Part shown: piece by piece, positions 16,355-25,026 of the stretch | Layout: each line of letters opens with the position of its first letter | How positions within the stretch are numbered: the first letter of the stretch is position 1 | Source: Nocardia abscessus NBRC 100374 | GTDB lineage: Bacteria; Actinomycetota; Actinomycetes; Mycobacteriales; Mycobacteriaceae | Length of the DNA stretch: 64,000 nucleotides | Reading direction: 5' to 3' | Assembly: GCF_000308455.1 (NCBI RefSeq) | Contig: NZ_BAFP01000101.1 | Coordinates: 60,834 to 124,833 of the forward strand | Notes under the pieces: generated by a model | Told to the model about the DNA's origin: nothing | Databases searched by the model: none | What the model saw: only the letters and a program-made list of their open reading frames with translations | Made by a program: the position numbers and the translations under genes

Positions 16355-17494
16355 TCAGTCGCGTACCCGAGCGGCGGCGAACTCCCGCGCCCAGCGGTCC
16401 GCGGCGAGGACCTCGTCGAGCGAATCCGGCTCCGCACGCCACCGTTCGGCGGCCTCGACGGCGGCGGCCACTGTGCGAACGATCTGCGGGAAGCGGATGG
16501 CGCCGTCCAGGAAGGCCTGCACCGCGACCTCGTTGGCGGCGTTGTAGACCGCGGTGACGCTGCCGCCCGCCTGCCCGGCCGCGCGCGCGAGCTCGACGGC
16601 CGGGAAGACGTCGTTGTCGACCGGCTCGAACGTCCAGGTGCACGCGGTGCCGAAATCGCAAGCGGCGGCGGCGCCGGGCACCCGGTCCGGCCAGCCGAGC
16701 GCCAGCGCGATGGGCAGCTTCATGTCCGGCGGGCTGGCCTGGGCGAGCGTGGAGCCGTCGGTGAAGGTGACCATCGAATGCACGATCGATTGCGGATGCA
16801 CGGTGACGTCGATGCGGTCGTAGGGGATGCCGAACAGCAGGTGCGTCTCGATCAGCTCGAGCCCCTTGTTCACCAGCGAGGCCGAGTTCAGCGTGTTCAT
16901 CAGCCCCATCGACCAGGTGGGGTGCGCCTTGGCCTCGGCGGGCTCGACCGAATCGAGCATCTCGGTGGTCCAGCCGCGGAACGGGCCGCCGGAGGCGGTC
17001 AGCACCAGCCGGTCGACTTCCTCGGCGCGACCGCCGCGCAGGCACTGCGCCAGCGCGGAATGCTCCGAGTCGACCGGGACGATCTGCCCCGGAGCGGCGG
17101 CGCGGGTGACCAGGGAACCGCCCGCGACCAACGATTCCTTGTTGGCCAGGGCGAGCCGGGTGCCCGACTGGAGGGTGGCCAGGGTCGGCTCCAGTCCCAG
17201 CGAGCCGACCAGCGCGTTGAGCACGACGTCCGCTTCGGTGCGGCGCACCAGTTCGGTCACCGCCCCCGGGCCGCCCAGCGGCAGGTCCAGCCGCTGGGCG
17301 GCGGCCGGATCGGCGACGGCGACATTGCGCGTGCCCGTGGCGGCCATCTGGGCGGCGAGCAGCTCGGTATTGCCGCCGCGCGCGGCGAGTCCGACCACCT
17401 CGAAGCGGTCGGGATTGGCGGCGATCACCTCGAGCGCTTGGGTGCCAATGGATCCGGTGCTGCCCAGCAGCAGGACTCTCACGATGTCGGACAC
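16355..17494 (-). CDS. dxr: 1-deoxy-D-xylulose 5-phosphate reductoisomerase
   Basis: Converts DXP to MEP with NADPH, the committed MEP step and target of fosmidomycin. The 379-residue product has the NADPH-binding GSTGSIGTQ at residues 10-18, LANKESLV, the metal and substrate region VDSEHSALAQCL, and TASGGPFRG. GTG 17494 is the first start in frame. A 166-base spacer separates it from rip1 downstream. Confidence 0.97.
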   Translation of the reverse strand: MSDIVRVLLLGSTGSIGTQALEVIAANPDRFEVVGLAARGGNTELLAAQMAATGTRNVAVADPAAAQRLDLPLGGPGAVTELVRRTEADVVLNALVGSLGLEPTLATLQSGTRLALANKESLVAGGSLVTRAAAPGQIVPVDSEHSALAQCLRGGRAEEVDRLVLTASGGPFRGWTTEMLDSVEPAEAKAHPTWSMGLMNTLNSASLVNKGLELIETHLLFGIPYDRIDVTVHPQSIVHSMVTFTDGSTLAQASPPDMKLPIALALGWPDRVPGAAAACDFGTACTWTFEPVDNDVFPAVELARAAGQAGGSVTAVYNAANEVAVQAFLDGAIRFPQIVRTVAAAVEAAERWRAEPDSLDEVLAADRWAREFAAARVRD

Positions 17495-17639
17495 GACTTC
17501 ATTGTGTCCTACCCGGCCGAACGCGTCCGACGGGCGCGGGCCGACTTACAACGACACACCGTCGTATGTCACGATATGCGGCAGTAGCTCATCGAGTGCG
17601 TACCGGAATCGCGGTACAAGTAACAGCTAAGGAGCGATC

Positions 17640-17906
17640 GTGGCCGCCACGGAACTCGAACACGCCGACACCGAGCGCGTCGTCACTCGCGTGGACCCCG
17701 CCGAAGTTCCCTCCGCCGCCTGGGGTTGGAGCGGCGAGTCGCGTCGCACCTTCCGGATCGCGGGCTGGATCGTCGCGCTGATCCTGCTGGCCATGCTGGT
17801 CGGCAACCACAGCGGCAAGGTCGAGGACATCTTCTTGGTCGGCTTCGCCGCTCTGATCGCAGGCATCCTGATCCGCGACTCGGTGCTGCAGCGCAAGCCG
17901 CGCTAG
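17640..17906 (+). CDS. DUF2631 membrane protein (Rv2876-like)
   Basis: An 88-residue protein with two membrane helices (about residues 40-57 and 63-80) after a polar N-terminus containing WGWSGESRR, the hallmark of DUF2631. GTG 17640 follows AAGGAG by five bases. It is transcribed divergently from dxr, as in mycobacteria. Function unknown. Confidence 0.85.
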   Translation: MAATELEHADTERVVTRVDPAEVPSAAWGWSGESRRTFRIAGWIVALILLAMLVGNHSGKVEDIFLVGFAALIAGILIRDSVLQRKPR

Positions 17907-17956
17907 TCTCATTCGTCCTGTACCGGCAGCAGCAGCCCGGTACCGTGTGCGTCCGG

Positions 17957-17992
17957 GGTCCGCGTCCCAACAGGGTCGCGGACCTCGTTTTC
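17957..17992 (+). terminator. Terminator after the DUF2631 gene
   Basis: An 8-bp stem GGTCCGCG (17957-17964) with CGCGGACC (17977-17984) and a 12-base loop, followed by TCGTTTTCT. Confidence 0.65.
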
Positions 17993-18018
17993 TGTTCGCA
18001 CAAGACCCTTAGGACGCA

Positions 18019-18333
18019 ATGATCAAGACCTGTTCGGCTGCCCTGCTCGTCGCGAGCGCGTTCGGCTCGCTGCTGTTGCTTCCCGCGGCGCCGGCGCACG
18101 CCCAGTCACCGGCGTGCGGCGCGGCCATCGCCGCGATCAACGCCGCCATCGACGAGTCCGGCGGAAATCTGGATCCCACCGTGCAGCAGTCACTGGCCGC
18201 GAAGCTCTCGGCCATCGAGGCCGAAGGCGCCGAGAAGGACGCCATCGCCGCCTACGCGCACGCCCTCACCGATGACAAGGTCGCGAGCATGGACCCGGCG
18301 ACCGACGAACTGAACCGGGTCTGCAAGAGCTGA
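18019..18333 (+). CDS. Small secreted protein of unknown function
   Basis: A 104-residue product with a clear Sec signal (MIKTCSAALLVASAFGSLLLL..., predicted cleavage after AHA near residue 28). The mature part of about 76 residues is helical, Ala-rich and acidic, and has one Cys near each end, suggesting a disulfide. No family recognised. It is convergent with the LysR gene across a 48-base gap. Confidence 0.7.
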   Translation: MIKTCSAALLVASAFGSLLLLPAAPAHAQSPACGAAIAAINAAIDESGGNLDPTVQQSLAAKLSAIEAEGAEKDAIAAYAHALTDDKVASMDPATDELNRVCKS

Positions 18334-18381
18334 CGAACGGACGGCGCGGATCCGCCGCGGTTCGCGCCGCCACCGGGCCGG

Positions 18382-19305
18382 CTAGCGCCCGCGGCGCCGG
18401 GCGGGCTTCTTCTTGGCAGGAGCCGGACGACCGCTCGTTTTCTTGGCCGGAGACTTCTTTCGCGGCTGGTTCTCCTCAGCGCGCGCCGGTGCGCGTGAAC
18501 TGCGCTCGGAACGCCCGCGCACGACGCCGATGAAATCCTCGACCAGGTCGCTGGTGTGGCCGGTGCGCCAGGCCAGCGCTACCTCGGTGTCGGGAACATC
18601 GAGCATCGGGCGGTAGACCAGGTCGCGGCGGTGGTGCAGGCGAGCGAGCGAGTGCGGCACGATCGCCGCGCCACCGGCCGCCGCGACGAGTTCCAGCGCG
18701 GCGGCGATCGCGTCGACGTCCGAGGTGTCCTGCAGGCGCTCGTCGGACAGGTCGCCCATGCGTACCTCGTCGAATACCGACAGCGGGTGTTCCTTCTGCA
18801 CCACCACGACCGGCACCTCCCGGTAGAGCGGAATCGCGCTCACGCCCTCGCGGTCGATCGGCAGCCGCACGAAGCACATGTCGACACGTCCCTCGCGCAA
18901 CGCCGCTTCTTGGTCCGCCTGCGTCAGCGCGATCACCTCGAGCGAGGTTTCCGGAAACCGCTCACCCCAGATCCGGGTCCACTTGGACACGGTCACGCCC
19001 GGCACGAAACCCACGCGCAGGCCGGCCGAACCGTCCGGTTGTTCCTGCCCGCCCGACGATTCGGACCGCGAGATGATCTCTCGCGCCTGCTCCAGCACCG
19101 CATGCCCGTCGTCGGTGAGCTGGGTAGGTTGTGCCCCGGGTACGAAAAGCTTGGTGCCCAGCTCGTTTTCCAAGTCGATGACGGTGTGGCTCAGCTTCTG
19201 CCGTGAGATGTGCAGCGACTTCGCCGCACGCGCGAAGTGCAACTCCTGCGCGACCGCGACGAACCAGCGCAGGCGCACGACATCGATCGACTCCAACCGG
19301 CTCAT
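18382..19305 (-). CDS. LysR-family transcriptional regulator with Lys/Arg/Pro-rich tail
   Basis: A 307-residue protein. The N-terminal winged helix-turn-helix (FVAVAQELHFARAAKSLHIS...LSHTVIDLENELGTKLF) is followed by a periplasmic-binding-like effector domain. The last 25-30 residues are very basic (RKKSPAKK, PAPAKKKPARRRGR), resembling the histone-H1-like tails of actinobacterial nucleoid proteins. ATG 19305 is preferred, since the frame extension to 19428 has a non-homologous N-terminus. It is divergent from the DUF5997 gene, 61 bases away, which it may regulate. Confidence 0.85.
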   Translation of the reverse strand: MSRLESIDVVRLRWFVAVAQELHFARAAKSLHISRQKLSHTVIDLENELGTKLFVPGAQPTQLTDDGHAVLEQAREIISRSESSGGQEQPDGSAGLRVGFVPGVTVSKWTRIWGERFPETSLEVIALTQADQEAALREGRVDMCFVRLPIDREGVSAIPLYREVPVVVVQKEHPLSVFDEVRMGDLSDERLQDTSDVDAIAAALELVAAAGGAAIVPHSLARLHHRRDLVYRPMLDVPDTEVALAWRTGHTSDLVEDFIGVVRGRSERSSRAPARAEENQPRKKSPAKKTSGRPAPAKKKPARRRGR

Positions 19306-19366
19306 TCGTGGAAGCGTAGGCCACCGCGTGGTCAGGACCCGCCGCGCCGCCCAGTACGCTGTATCG

Positions 19367-19780
19367 GTGAGCCCGGACAAGAAACCGCAGACGATGAAGC
19401 CGCTCACCGCGGCGAACAAGCTCGGCATCTACCTTCCGGCCGCGCCCGAGGAGTTCCGCAACGCGCCGATCACCCGCGCCCAGCTGGACGCGCTGCGCAA
19501 CGATCCCCCCGAATGGCTCACCGAGCTGCGCCGCACCGGCCCGTTCCCCCGCGATGTGGTGGCACGCAAGCTCGGTGTCTCCAACACCGGTTTGGCCCGC
19601 GCCGAGGTCTCCGATGCCCTCACCGCCGACGAGATCAGCGCGCTGCTGGCCGACCCGCCGGAATGGCTTGTCCGGGAACGCGAGAACCTCGCGGCGGTGC
19701 GCGCGGAAAACGCCCGCGTCAAGGCGAAAGAAGCCGAACGCCGCGCCGCCACCAACCGCCCGGCGAAGAACCGCGGGTAG
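19367..19780 (+). CDS. DUF5997 family protein
   Basis: A 137-residue protein from GTG 19367. It shows the duplicated motif characteristic of this actinobacterial family (ALRNDPPEWLTELRRTGPFPR... and ALLADPPEWLVRERENL). The C-terminus is a charged, Ala/Arg-rich helix. No enzymatic motif is seen. It is divergent from the LysR regulator and convergent with rlmN, with only six bases between stops. Confidence 0.8.
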   Translation: MSPDKKPQTMKPLTAANKLGIYLPAAPEEFRNAPITRAQLDALRNDPPEWLTELRRTGPFPRDVVARKLGVSNTGLARAEVSDALTADEISALLADPPEWLVRERENLAAVRAENARVKAKEAERRAATNRPAKNRG

Positions 19781-19786
19781 CGTTTC

Positions 19787-20896
19787 TCAGTTCTCCGCGG
19801 CCAATTGCCCGCAGGCGGCCGCGATCTCCTGACCGCGGGTGTCGCGGACCGTGCAGGGCACGCCCTGGGCGTTGACGCGGCGGACGAACTCCTGCTCGAC
19901 CGGTTTGGGGCTGGCGTCCCATTTGGAGCCGGGGGTGGGGTTCAGCGGGATGACGTTGACGTGCACGCGGGAGCCGAGCGCCTTGTGCAGCTTCTCGCCG
20001 AGCAGGTCGGCGCGCCAGGGGTGGTCGTTGATGTCACGGATGAGCGCGTACTCGACCGAGACGCGGCGGCCGGTCTTGTCGGCGTAGTAGCGCGCCGCGT
20101 CGAGCACTTCGGCGACCGGCCAGCGATTGTTGACCGGGACCAAAGTGTCGCGCAGTTCGTCGTCGGGCGTGTGCAGCGAGACGGCGAGCGTGACCGACAA
20201 TCCCTCATCGGCCAGCTTGCGGATGGCGGGAGCCAGCCCGACGGTCGAGACGACGACATTGCGCTGGGAGATACCGAGGCCGTCCGGCGCGGGCGAGGTG
20301 ATCCGGCGTACCGCGGCGACCACCCGCTTGTAGTTGGCCAGCGGCTCGCCCATACCCATGAAGACGATGTTGGACAGCCTGCCCGGCCCGCCGGCCACTT
20401 CCCCGTCCCGCAGCGCGGCGGCCGCGGCGCGCACCTGGTCGACGATCTCGGCGGTGGACAGGTTGCGGTTCAGCCCGCCCTGACCGGTGGCGCAGAACGG
20501 GCACGCCATGCCGCAACCGGCCTGACTGGAGATGCACAGCGTCGCGCGGTCGGGGTAGCGCATGAGGACGCTTTCCAGCAGCGTGCCGTCACCCGCGCGC
20601 CACAGCGTCTTGCGGGTTTCCCCGGCGTCACACGCCACGTGCTTGACAACGCTCAGCAGCGGCGGGAACAGCGCGTCGCCGATCTTCTCCCGCACGGCGG
20701 CGGGCAGATCCGTCATCTGCGCGGGATCGGCCTGCAGACGCGCGTAGTACTGCCGGGCGATCTGATCGGCACGGAACTTCGGCAGACCCAGTTCCTCGAC
20801 GGCCACCCGCCTGCCCTCGGCATCGAGGTCGGCGAGATGGCGCGGCGGCATGCCGCGACGCGGAGCGTCGAAAACCAGGGGCAGGGAGACGGTCAT
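19787..20896 (-). CDS. rlmN: 23S rRNA (adenine2503-C2)/tRNA methyltransferase RlmN
   Basis: A radical-SAM methyltransferase that modifies A2503 of 23S rRNA and A37 of certain tRNAs. The 369-residue product contains the CX3CX2C cluster motif C128-GMA-C132-PF-C135, GMGEPL-type (MGMGEPLANY) SAM-binding sequence, and the C-terminal VRDTRGQEIAAACGQL with the catalytic Cys near residue 363. ATG 20896 gives the full family length. Confidence 0.96.
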   Translation of the reverse strand: MTVSLPLVFDAPRRGMPPRHLADLDAEGRRVAVEELGLPKFRADQIARQYYARLQADPAQMTDLPAAVREKIGDALFPPLLSVVKHVACDAGETRKTLWRAGDGTLLESVLMRYPDRATLCISSQAGCGMACPFCATGQGGLNRNLSTAEIVDQVRAAAAALRDGEVAGGPGRLSNIVFMGMGEPLANYKRVVAAVRRITSPAPDGLGISQRNVVVSTVGLAPAIRKLADEGLSVTLAVSLHTPDDELRDTLVPVNNRWPVAEVLDAARYYADKTGRRVSVEYALIRDINDHPWRADLLGEKLHKALGSRVHVNVIPLNPTPGSKWDASPKPVEQEFVRRVNAQGVPCTVRDTRGQEIAAACGQLAAEN

Positions 20897-21021
20897 AGTT
20901 GCTCCATTCTCCCATTCGCGGCAACCGCCCCGTCACCCGACCACGTGCGGGCGGCCCGACATGCCCGGTTCGTCGCGGGCAAATGCCTGCGGCGGTGATA
21001 GCGGTCGGCCATGATCGAGAT

Positions 21022-21366
21022 ATGTCCACGCATGCCGAACATCCGCCGGAGCCGGATCCGGACCTGTCGCACCCTAAGCGCGCCTCGAGGCCGAGCGCTC
21101 CTCCGGCTACTACGACCAACAAATCGCTGTCTTCGCGCACCGGTTACGCCTGGAGCGGGCTCGTCACCGGCGTCCTGATCCTGGTCGTGCTGCTGGTCTT
21201 CATCCTGCAGAACCTGGAACAGATCCAAGTGCACTTCTTCTTCTGGAACTTCTCGCTGCCGCTCGGCGTCACCGTGCTGCTGTCGGTGATCGGCGGCGCA
21301 CTCGTCATGGCCTCGGTGGGCGGCGTCCGCATCCTGCAATTGCGCCGCGCCGCCAAGAAGGTCTGA
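21022..21366 (+). CDS. LapA/DUF1049-type membrane protein
   Basis: A 114-residue protein with a polar N-terminus of 40 residues, then two membrane helices (about 47-64 and 80-100) joined by the FILQNLEQIQVHFFFWNFSLPLG loop core (QN-x-x-x-V-x-F-x-F-x-x-x-x-P-L), the signature of the LapA domain. ATG 21022 is preferred because upstream sequence lacks family character. In other bacteria LapA proteins assist lipopolysaccharide assembly. In actinobacteria the role is unknown. Confidence 0.82.
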   Translation: MSTHAEHPPEPDPDLSHPKRASRPSAPPATTTNKSLSSRTGYAWSGLVTGVLILVVLLVFILQNLEQIQVHFFFWNFSLPLGVTVLLSVIGGALVMASVGGVRILQLRRAAKKV

Positions 21367-21376
21367 CGCGCACGAG

Positions 21377-22387
21377 TCAGATCAGCGTGGAGAGCACCAG
21401 CCAGGAGACGAACGCCGAGGGAAGCATGGAGTCGAGGCGGTCCATGATGCCGCCGTGGCCCGGCAGCAGCGTGCCCATGTCCTTGATCCCGAGTTCCCGC
21501 TTGATCTGCGATTCGATCAGGTCCCCGCAGGTGGCCACCAGCACCAGGCCGACGCCGAGCACGACGCCGATCATCGAGTTGGCCTCCAGCAGCAGCGTCA
21601 CCGTGAGCAGACCGCCGATCACGCTGAACACCAGCGAGCCGCAGAAACCCTCCCACGACTTCTTCGGGCTGATCGAGGGCACCATCGGATGCTTGCCGAA
21701 CAGCACGCCCGCCACGTAACCGCCGACGTCGGAGCAGACCACCAGGATCATGAAGGTGAGCACCCGCAGGTTGCCGTCCGGCTCGAGCAGCAGCAGCGTG
21801 GCGAACGAAGCGAGCAGCGGGATCCAGGCCAGCGTGAACACCGTGATGGCGGTGTCACGCAAGAAGTTTCGCGGGGCCGTCTGCAATCCGTGATCGAACA
21901 GCCGCCACACCATACAGATCAGCGTGGTGGCGGCGAACGCGCCCGCGACGCCGCTGGCGCCGTAGGGCCAGCCGAGCCAGAACACCGCCTGACCGCCCGC
22001 GATCAGCGGGACGCGCGGGACGAGCACGTCGGCTTCGCGCAGCCGCTTGGCGACCTCCCAGGTGGCCACGCCGACACCGGCCGCCGCGACGCCGATGAAC
22101 ACTTTCGGCACGAACAGCAGGATCGCGATCAGCGAAAGGCCGAGTCCGAAGCCGACGGTCAGCGCGGCGGGCAGATTGCGACCCGCGCGCGAACCGCTCG
22201 ACGCGGGAGCGGTGTGGGCGGCCGCGGCATCGGGTCCGGACGGCGCGGGGCTGCTTAACGGTTCATAACCGGACGCACCAGCATCGTGCGCGCGCTCCTG
22301 CATCGCATCGGCTGTCCCGTTCACCGGCGGCTCCTCTGGCGCACCGGTCGCGGCGGCGTTCTCGGCCACGATTGTCCCGTCGCTCAA
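21377..22387 (-). CDS. cdsA: Phosphatidate cytidylyltransferase
   Basis: Makes CDP-diacylglycerol from phosphatidate and CTP for phospholipid synthesis in the cytoplasmic membrane. The 336-residue product has a polar, Ala/Pro-rich cytosolic extension of about 70 residues, multiple membrane helices, and the CDS signature near the C-terminus (SPKKSWEGF, CGDLIESQIKRELGIKD, LPGHGGIMDRLDS). It is downstream of frr in the usual pyrH-frr-cdsA order. Confidence 0.95.
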   Translation of the reverse strand: MSDGTIVAENAAATGAPEEPPVNGTADAMQERAHDAGASGYEPLSSPAPSGPDAAAAHTAPASSGSRAGRNLPAALTVGFGLGLSLIAILLFVPKVFIGVAAAGVGVATWEVAKRLREADVLVPRVPLIAGGQAVFWLGWPYGASGVAGAFAATTLICMVWRLFDHGLQTAPRNFLRDTAITVFTLAWIPLLASFATLLLLEPDGNLRVLTFMILVVCSDVGGYVAGVLFGKHPMVPSISPKKSWEGFCGSLVFSVIGGLLTVTLLLEANSMIGVVLGVGLVLVATCGDLIESQIKRELGIKDMGTLLPGHGGIMDRLDSMLPSAFVSWLVLSTLI

Positions 22388-22498
22388 CTCGTCGTTCCGT
22401 TCGTCCCCCGCCCGGGCGGGCCCTCCGCTGAATCTCCGGCGGCACTCGCGATGGGCTGGGCCTCCTCCGGGCCCGCCCCGCCTGCCGACCGATCCGCG

Positions 22499-23056
22499 TC
22501 AGACCTCGAGCAGTTCGGCTTCCTTGTGCTTGACCAGTTCGTCGACCTGGCCGACGTACCTGGCAGTGGTCTTGTCGAGCTCCTTCTCGGCGCGCCCGAC
22601 CTCGTCCTCCCCCGCCTCGCCATCCTTCTGGATACGCGACAGTTCGTCCATCGCCTTGCGGCGGACATTCCGGATGGCGACCTTGGCGTCCTCGCCCTTG
22701 CCCCTCGCCTGCTTCGCGAGTTCCCGGCGACGCTCCTCGGTCAGCTGGGGCACCGAGATCCGGATGATGTCACCGTTGTTGGTGGGGTTGACGCCGAGAT
22801 CCGAGTTGCGGATCGCGGTTTCGATCGCCCCGAGCTGGCCCGCCTCGTAAGGCTTGATCACGACCATGCGCGGCTCCGGCACCGTGATGCTGGACATCTG
22901 CGTGATCGGGGTAGGCGAGCCGTAGTAGTCCACGACGACCCGGGAGAACATACCCGGATTCGCCCGACCGGTGCGAATGGTTCCGAGATCGTCCTTCGCT
23001 ACCGAGACCGCCTTCTCCATCTTCTCCTCGGCGTCGAAGAGCGCTTCTTCAATCAC
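22499..23056 (-). CDS. frr: Ribosome recycling factor
   Basis: Splits post-termination ribosomes together with EF-G. GTG 23056 gives the family-standard 185 residues (V/M-IEEALFDAEEKMEKAV...). It is preceded by GGAGG at eight bases, and the longer frame to 23071 only adds five residues. Conserved blocks RTGRANPGMF, VDYYGSPTPI, INP-like GVNPTNNGD-IRI and LTEERRREL are present. Confidence 0.96.
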   Translation of the reverse strand: MIEEALFDAEEKMEKAVSVAKDDLGTIRTGRANPGMFSRVVVDYYGSPTPITQMSSITVPEPRMVVIKPYEAGQLGAIETAIRNSDLGVNPTNNGDIIRISVPQLTEERRRELAKQARGKGEDAKVAIRNVRRKAMDELSRIQKDGEAGEDEVGRAEKELDKTTARYVGQVDELVKHKEAELLEV

Positions 23057-23106
23057 GACCGTTTCCTCCACAGCGTCGTCATGTCATGATCCGCGGTCTG
23101 CGGGTA

Positions 23107-23835
23107 TCAGGACCGAACCAGTGTGCCGATCTTCTCACCGGCGACCGCGCGGGCGATATTGCCCTTGGTCAACAAATTGAACACCAGAATCGGCATCTGG
23201 TTGTCCATGCACAAGCTGAAGGCGGTCGCGTCGGCGACCTTGAGGTCGCGCTCGATGACCTCTTTGTGGGTGATCTCGGAGTACATGGTGGCGGTCTCGT
23301 CGACGCGCGGGTCGGCGGTGAACACCCCGTCGACCGCCTTGGCCATCAACACCACGTCCGCGCCGATCTCCAGCGCGCGCTGCGCGGCGGTGGTGTCGGT
23401 GGAGAAGTAGGGCATGCCCATACCCGCTCCGAAGATGACCACACGGCCCTTCTCCAGGTGCCGCTTGGCGCGCAGCGGGAGGTAGGGCTCGGCCACCTGG
23501 CCCATCGTGATCGCGGTCTGCACCCGGGTGTCCACGCCCTGCTGCTGCAGGAAGTCTTGCAGCGCAAGGCTGTTCATCACCGTGCCGAGCATGCCCATGT
23601 AGTCGCTGCGGGCGCGTTCCATGCCGCGTTCCTCGAGCTCGGCGCCGCGGAAGAAGTTCCCGCCGCCGATCACCACGGCCACCTGGACGCCGGTGGCGAC
23701 CACCTCGGCGATCTGCTCGGCGACCGTCTGCACGACATCCGGGTCGAGACCGACCTTGCCTCCGCCGAACATCTCGCCGCCGAGTTTCAGCAGTACCCGG
23801 CGATATCCTGGGCGATCGGTCCCCGGGTCCGTCAT
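23107..23835 (-). CDS. pyrH: Uridylate (UMP) kinase
   Basis: Phosphorylates UMP to UDP. This 242-residue amino-acid-kinase-fold enzyme has LLKLGGEMFGG, VIGGGNFFRG, MGMLGTVMNSLALQD, FGAGMGMPYFSTDT and KAVDGVFTADPR. It is located between tsf and frr in the conserved order. A strong hairpin upstream (23966-24006) suggests that pyrH-frr is transcribed separately from rpsB-tsf. Confidence 0.97.
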   Translation of the reverse strand: MTDPGTDRPGYRRVLLKLGGEMFGGGKVGLDPDVVQTVAEQIAEVVATGVQVAVVIGGGNFFRGAELEERGMERARSDYMGMLGTVMNSLALQDFLQQQGVDTRVQTAITMGQVAEPYLPLRAKRHLEKGRVVIFGAGMGMPYFSTDTTAAQRALEIGADVVLMAKAVDGVFTADPRVDETATMYSEITHKEVIERDLKVADATAFSLCMDNQMPILVFNLLTKGNIARAVAGEKIGTLVRS

Positions 23836-23965
23836 GGGTCTCCAGTCTCCTTAGGCGAGGGATTGTCGTTCTTCCGGCGATTCGGTGCGCACGGCAGGCG
23901 CCCGTGACGTAGAGCAAGGCGCAGCGGCATCTATCCTGCCTTATTCGGTTCGAGCGGCAGCAGAA

Positions 23966-24006
23966 GGCCCCCCGTCAACCGGCGTTCGTTCGGTCGGCGG
24001 GGGGCC
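23966..24006 (-). terminator. Terminator after tsf
   Basis: A 9-bp G/C stem (23966-23974 with 23998-24006) encloses a further ACCG/CGGT pairing, 24 bases after the tsf stop. On the minus strand it is followed by TTCTGCTG. Confidence 0.72.
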
Positions 24007-24029
24007 CTGCACGCTGGGAGTGCGGCGAC

Positions 24030-24854
24030 TCAGTTGGCGCCGACCTCGAAGCGGGCGAAGCGGGTGACGGTGACACCGGCCTCGTCCAGCAGCGCCTTGA
24101 CGGTCTTCTTCGAATCGGTGACCGACGGCTGCTCCAGCAGCACGACGTCCTTGAAGAAGCCGTTGACGCGGCCCTCGGTGATCTTCGGCAGCGCGGCCTC
24201 CGGCTTGCCCTCCTCGCGAGCGGTCTGCTCGGCGATGCGGCGCTCGTTCTCCACGATGTCGGCCGGAACCTCGTCGCGGGTGACGTACTTCGCCTTGAGC
24301 GCGGCGACCTGCATGGCGGCGGCGCGAGCGGCCTCGGCCGCGGCGTCGCCCTCACCGGTGTACTCGACCAGCACGCCGACGGCGGGCGGCAGGTCAGAGG
24401 CACGCTTGTGCAGGTAGGTGGCGACCGGGCCGTTCAGCGAGATGACGCGACGCAGCTCGAGCTTCTCGCCGATCTTCGCGGCGAGCGCCTGCACGGCCTC
24501 GTCGACGGTCTTGCCGCCCAGGTCCAACGCCTTCAGCGTCTCCAGGTCGCCGGGCTTGGCGGTCGCCGCCACGGCGACGACCTGCTCGGCGAGCTGCTGG
24601 AACTCCGCGTTCTTCGCGACGAAGTCGGTCTCGGAGTTGATCTCGACCATGACGCCGTCCTTGGCGGCGACGAGGCCTTCGGCGGTGGTCCGCTCGGCAC
24701 GCTTGCCGACGTCCTTCGCGCCCTTGATGCGCAGCAGTTCGACGGCCTTGTCGAAGTCACCGTCGGTCTCGGCCAGCGCGTTCTTGCAGTCCATCATGCC
24801 GGAGCCGGTCAGCTCCCGGAGCCGCTTCACATCGGCAGCGGTGTAGTTCGCCAT
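24030..24854 (-). CDS. tsf: Elongation factor Ts
   Basis: Guanine-nucleotide exchange factor for EF-Tu. The 274-residue product starts MANYTAADVKRLRELTGSGMMDCK-ALxE, followed by EINSETDFVAKN, VSLNGP-like RRVISLNGPVATYLHK, and the C-terminal dimerisation region. ATG 24854 has AAGGAGG 10 bases upstream. It is downstream of rpsB. Confidence 0.97.
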   Translation of the reverse strand: MANYTAADVKRLRELTGSGMMDCKNALAETDGDFDKAVELLRIKGAKDVGKRAERTTAEGLVAAKDGVMVEINSETDFVAKNAEFQQLAEQVVAVAATAKPGDLETLKALDLGGKTVDEAVQALAAKIGEKLELRRVISLNGPVATYLHKRASDLPPAVGVLVEYTGEGDAAAEAARAAAMQVAALKAKYVTRDEVPADIVENERRIAEQTAREEGKPEAALPKITEGRVNGFFKDVVLLEQPSVTDSKKTVKALLDEAGVTVTRFARFEVGAN

Positions 24855-24893
24855 TCTCGGCGAGCCTCCTTCGGAGAAGTGTGAGTGTTGGCA

Positions 24894-24929
24894 GCGGCGA
24901 TCACGATGGCACTCGCTCGTGATCGCCGC
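24894..24929 (-). promoter_or_regulatory. Perfect hairpin between rpsB and tsf
   Basis: A 13-bp perfect inverted repeat (24894-24906 with 24917-24929) with a 10-base loop sits in the 172-base rpsB-tsf spacer, 40 bases before the tsf start. No T-tract follows on the minus strand. It could be an attenuator, an RNA processing or stabilising hairpin, or a partial terminator that sets the S2/EF-Ts ratio. Confidence 0.55.
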
Positions 24930-25026
24930 CGAAACAGTGTCCGATCTGCGGCGTTCGCGGGCCCCTGCGTGGTTACGCAGGCTACCGCCTCCGGGACCGT
25001 CGCTCACGCCGCGGGGGTTACGAGTC

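Noticed and set aside
18334..18381. Terminator between the secreted-protein gene and the LysR gene
   Set aside because: Only a 6-bp GGCGCG/CGCGCC stem with a long loop is visible in this GC-rich gap, which is too weak to call.
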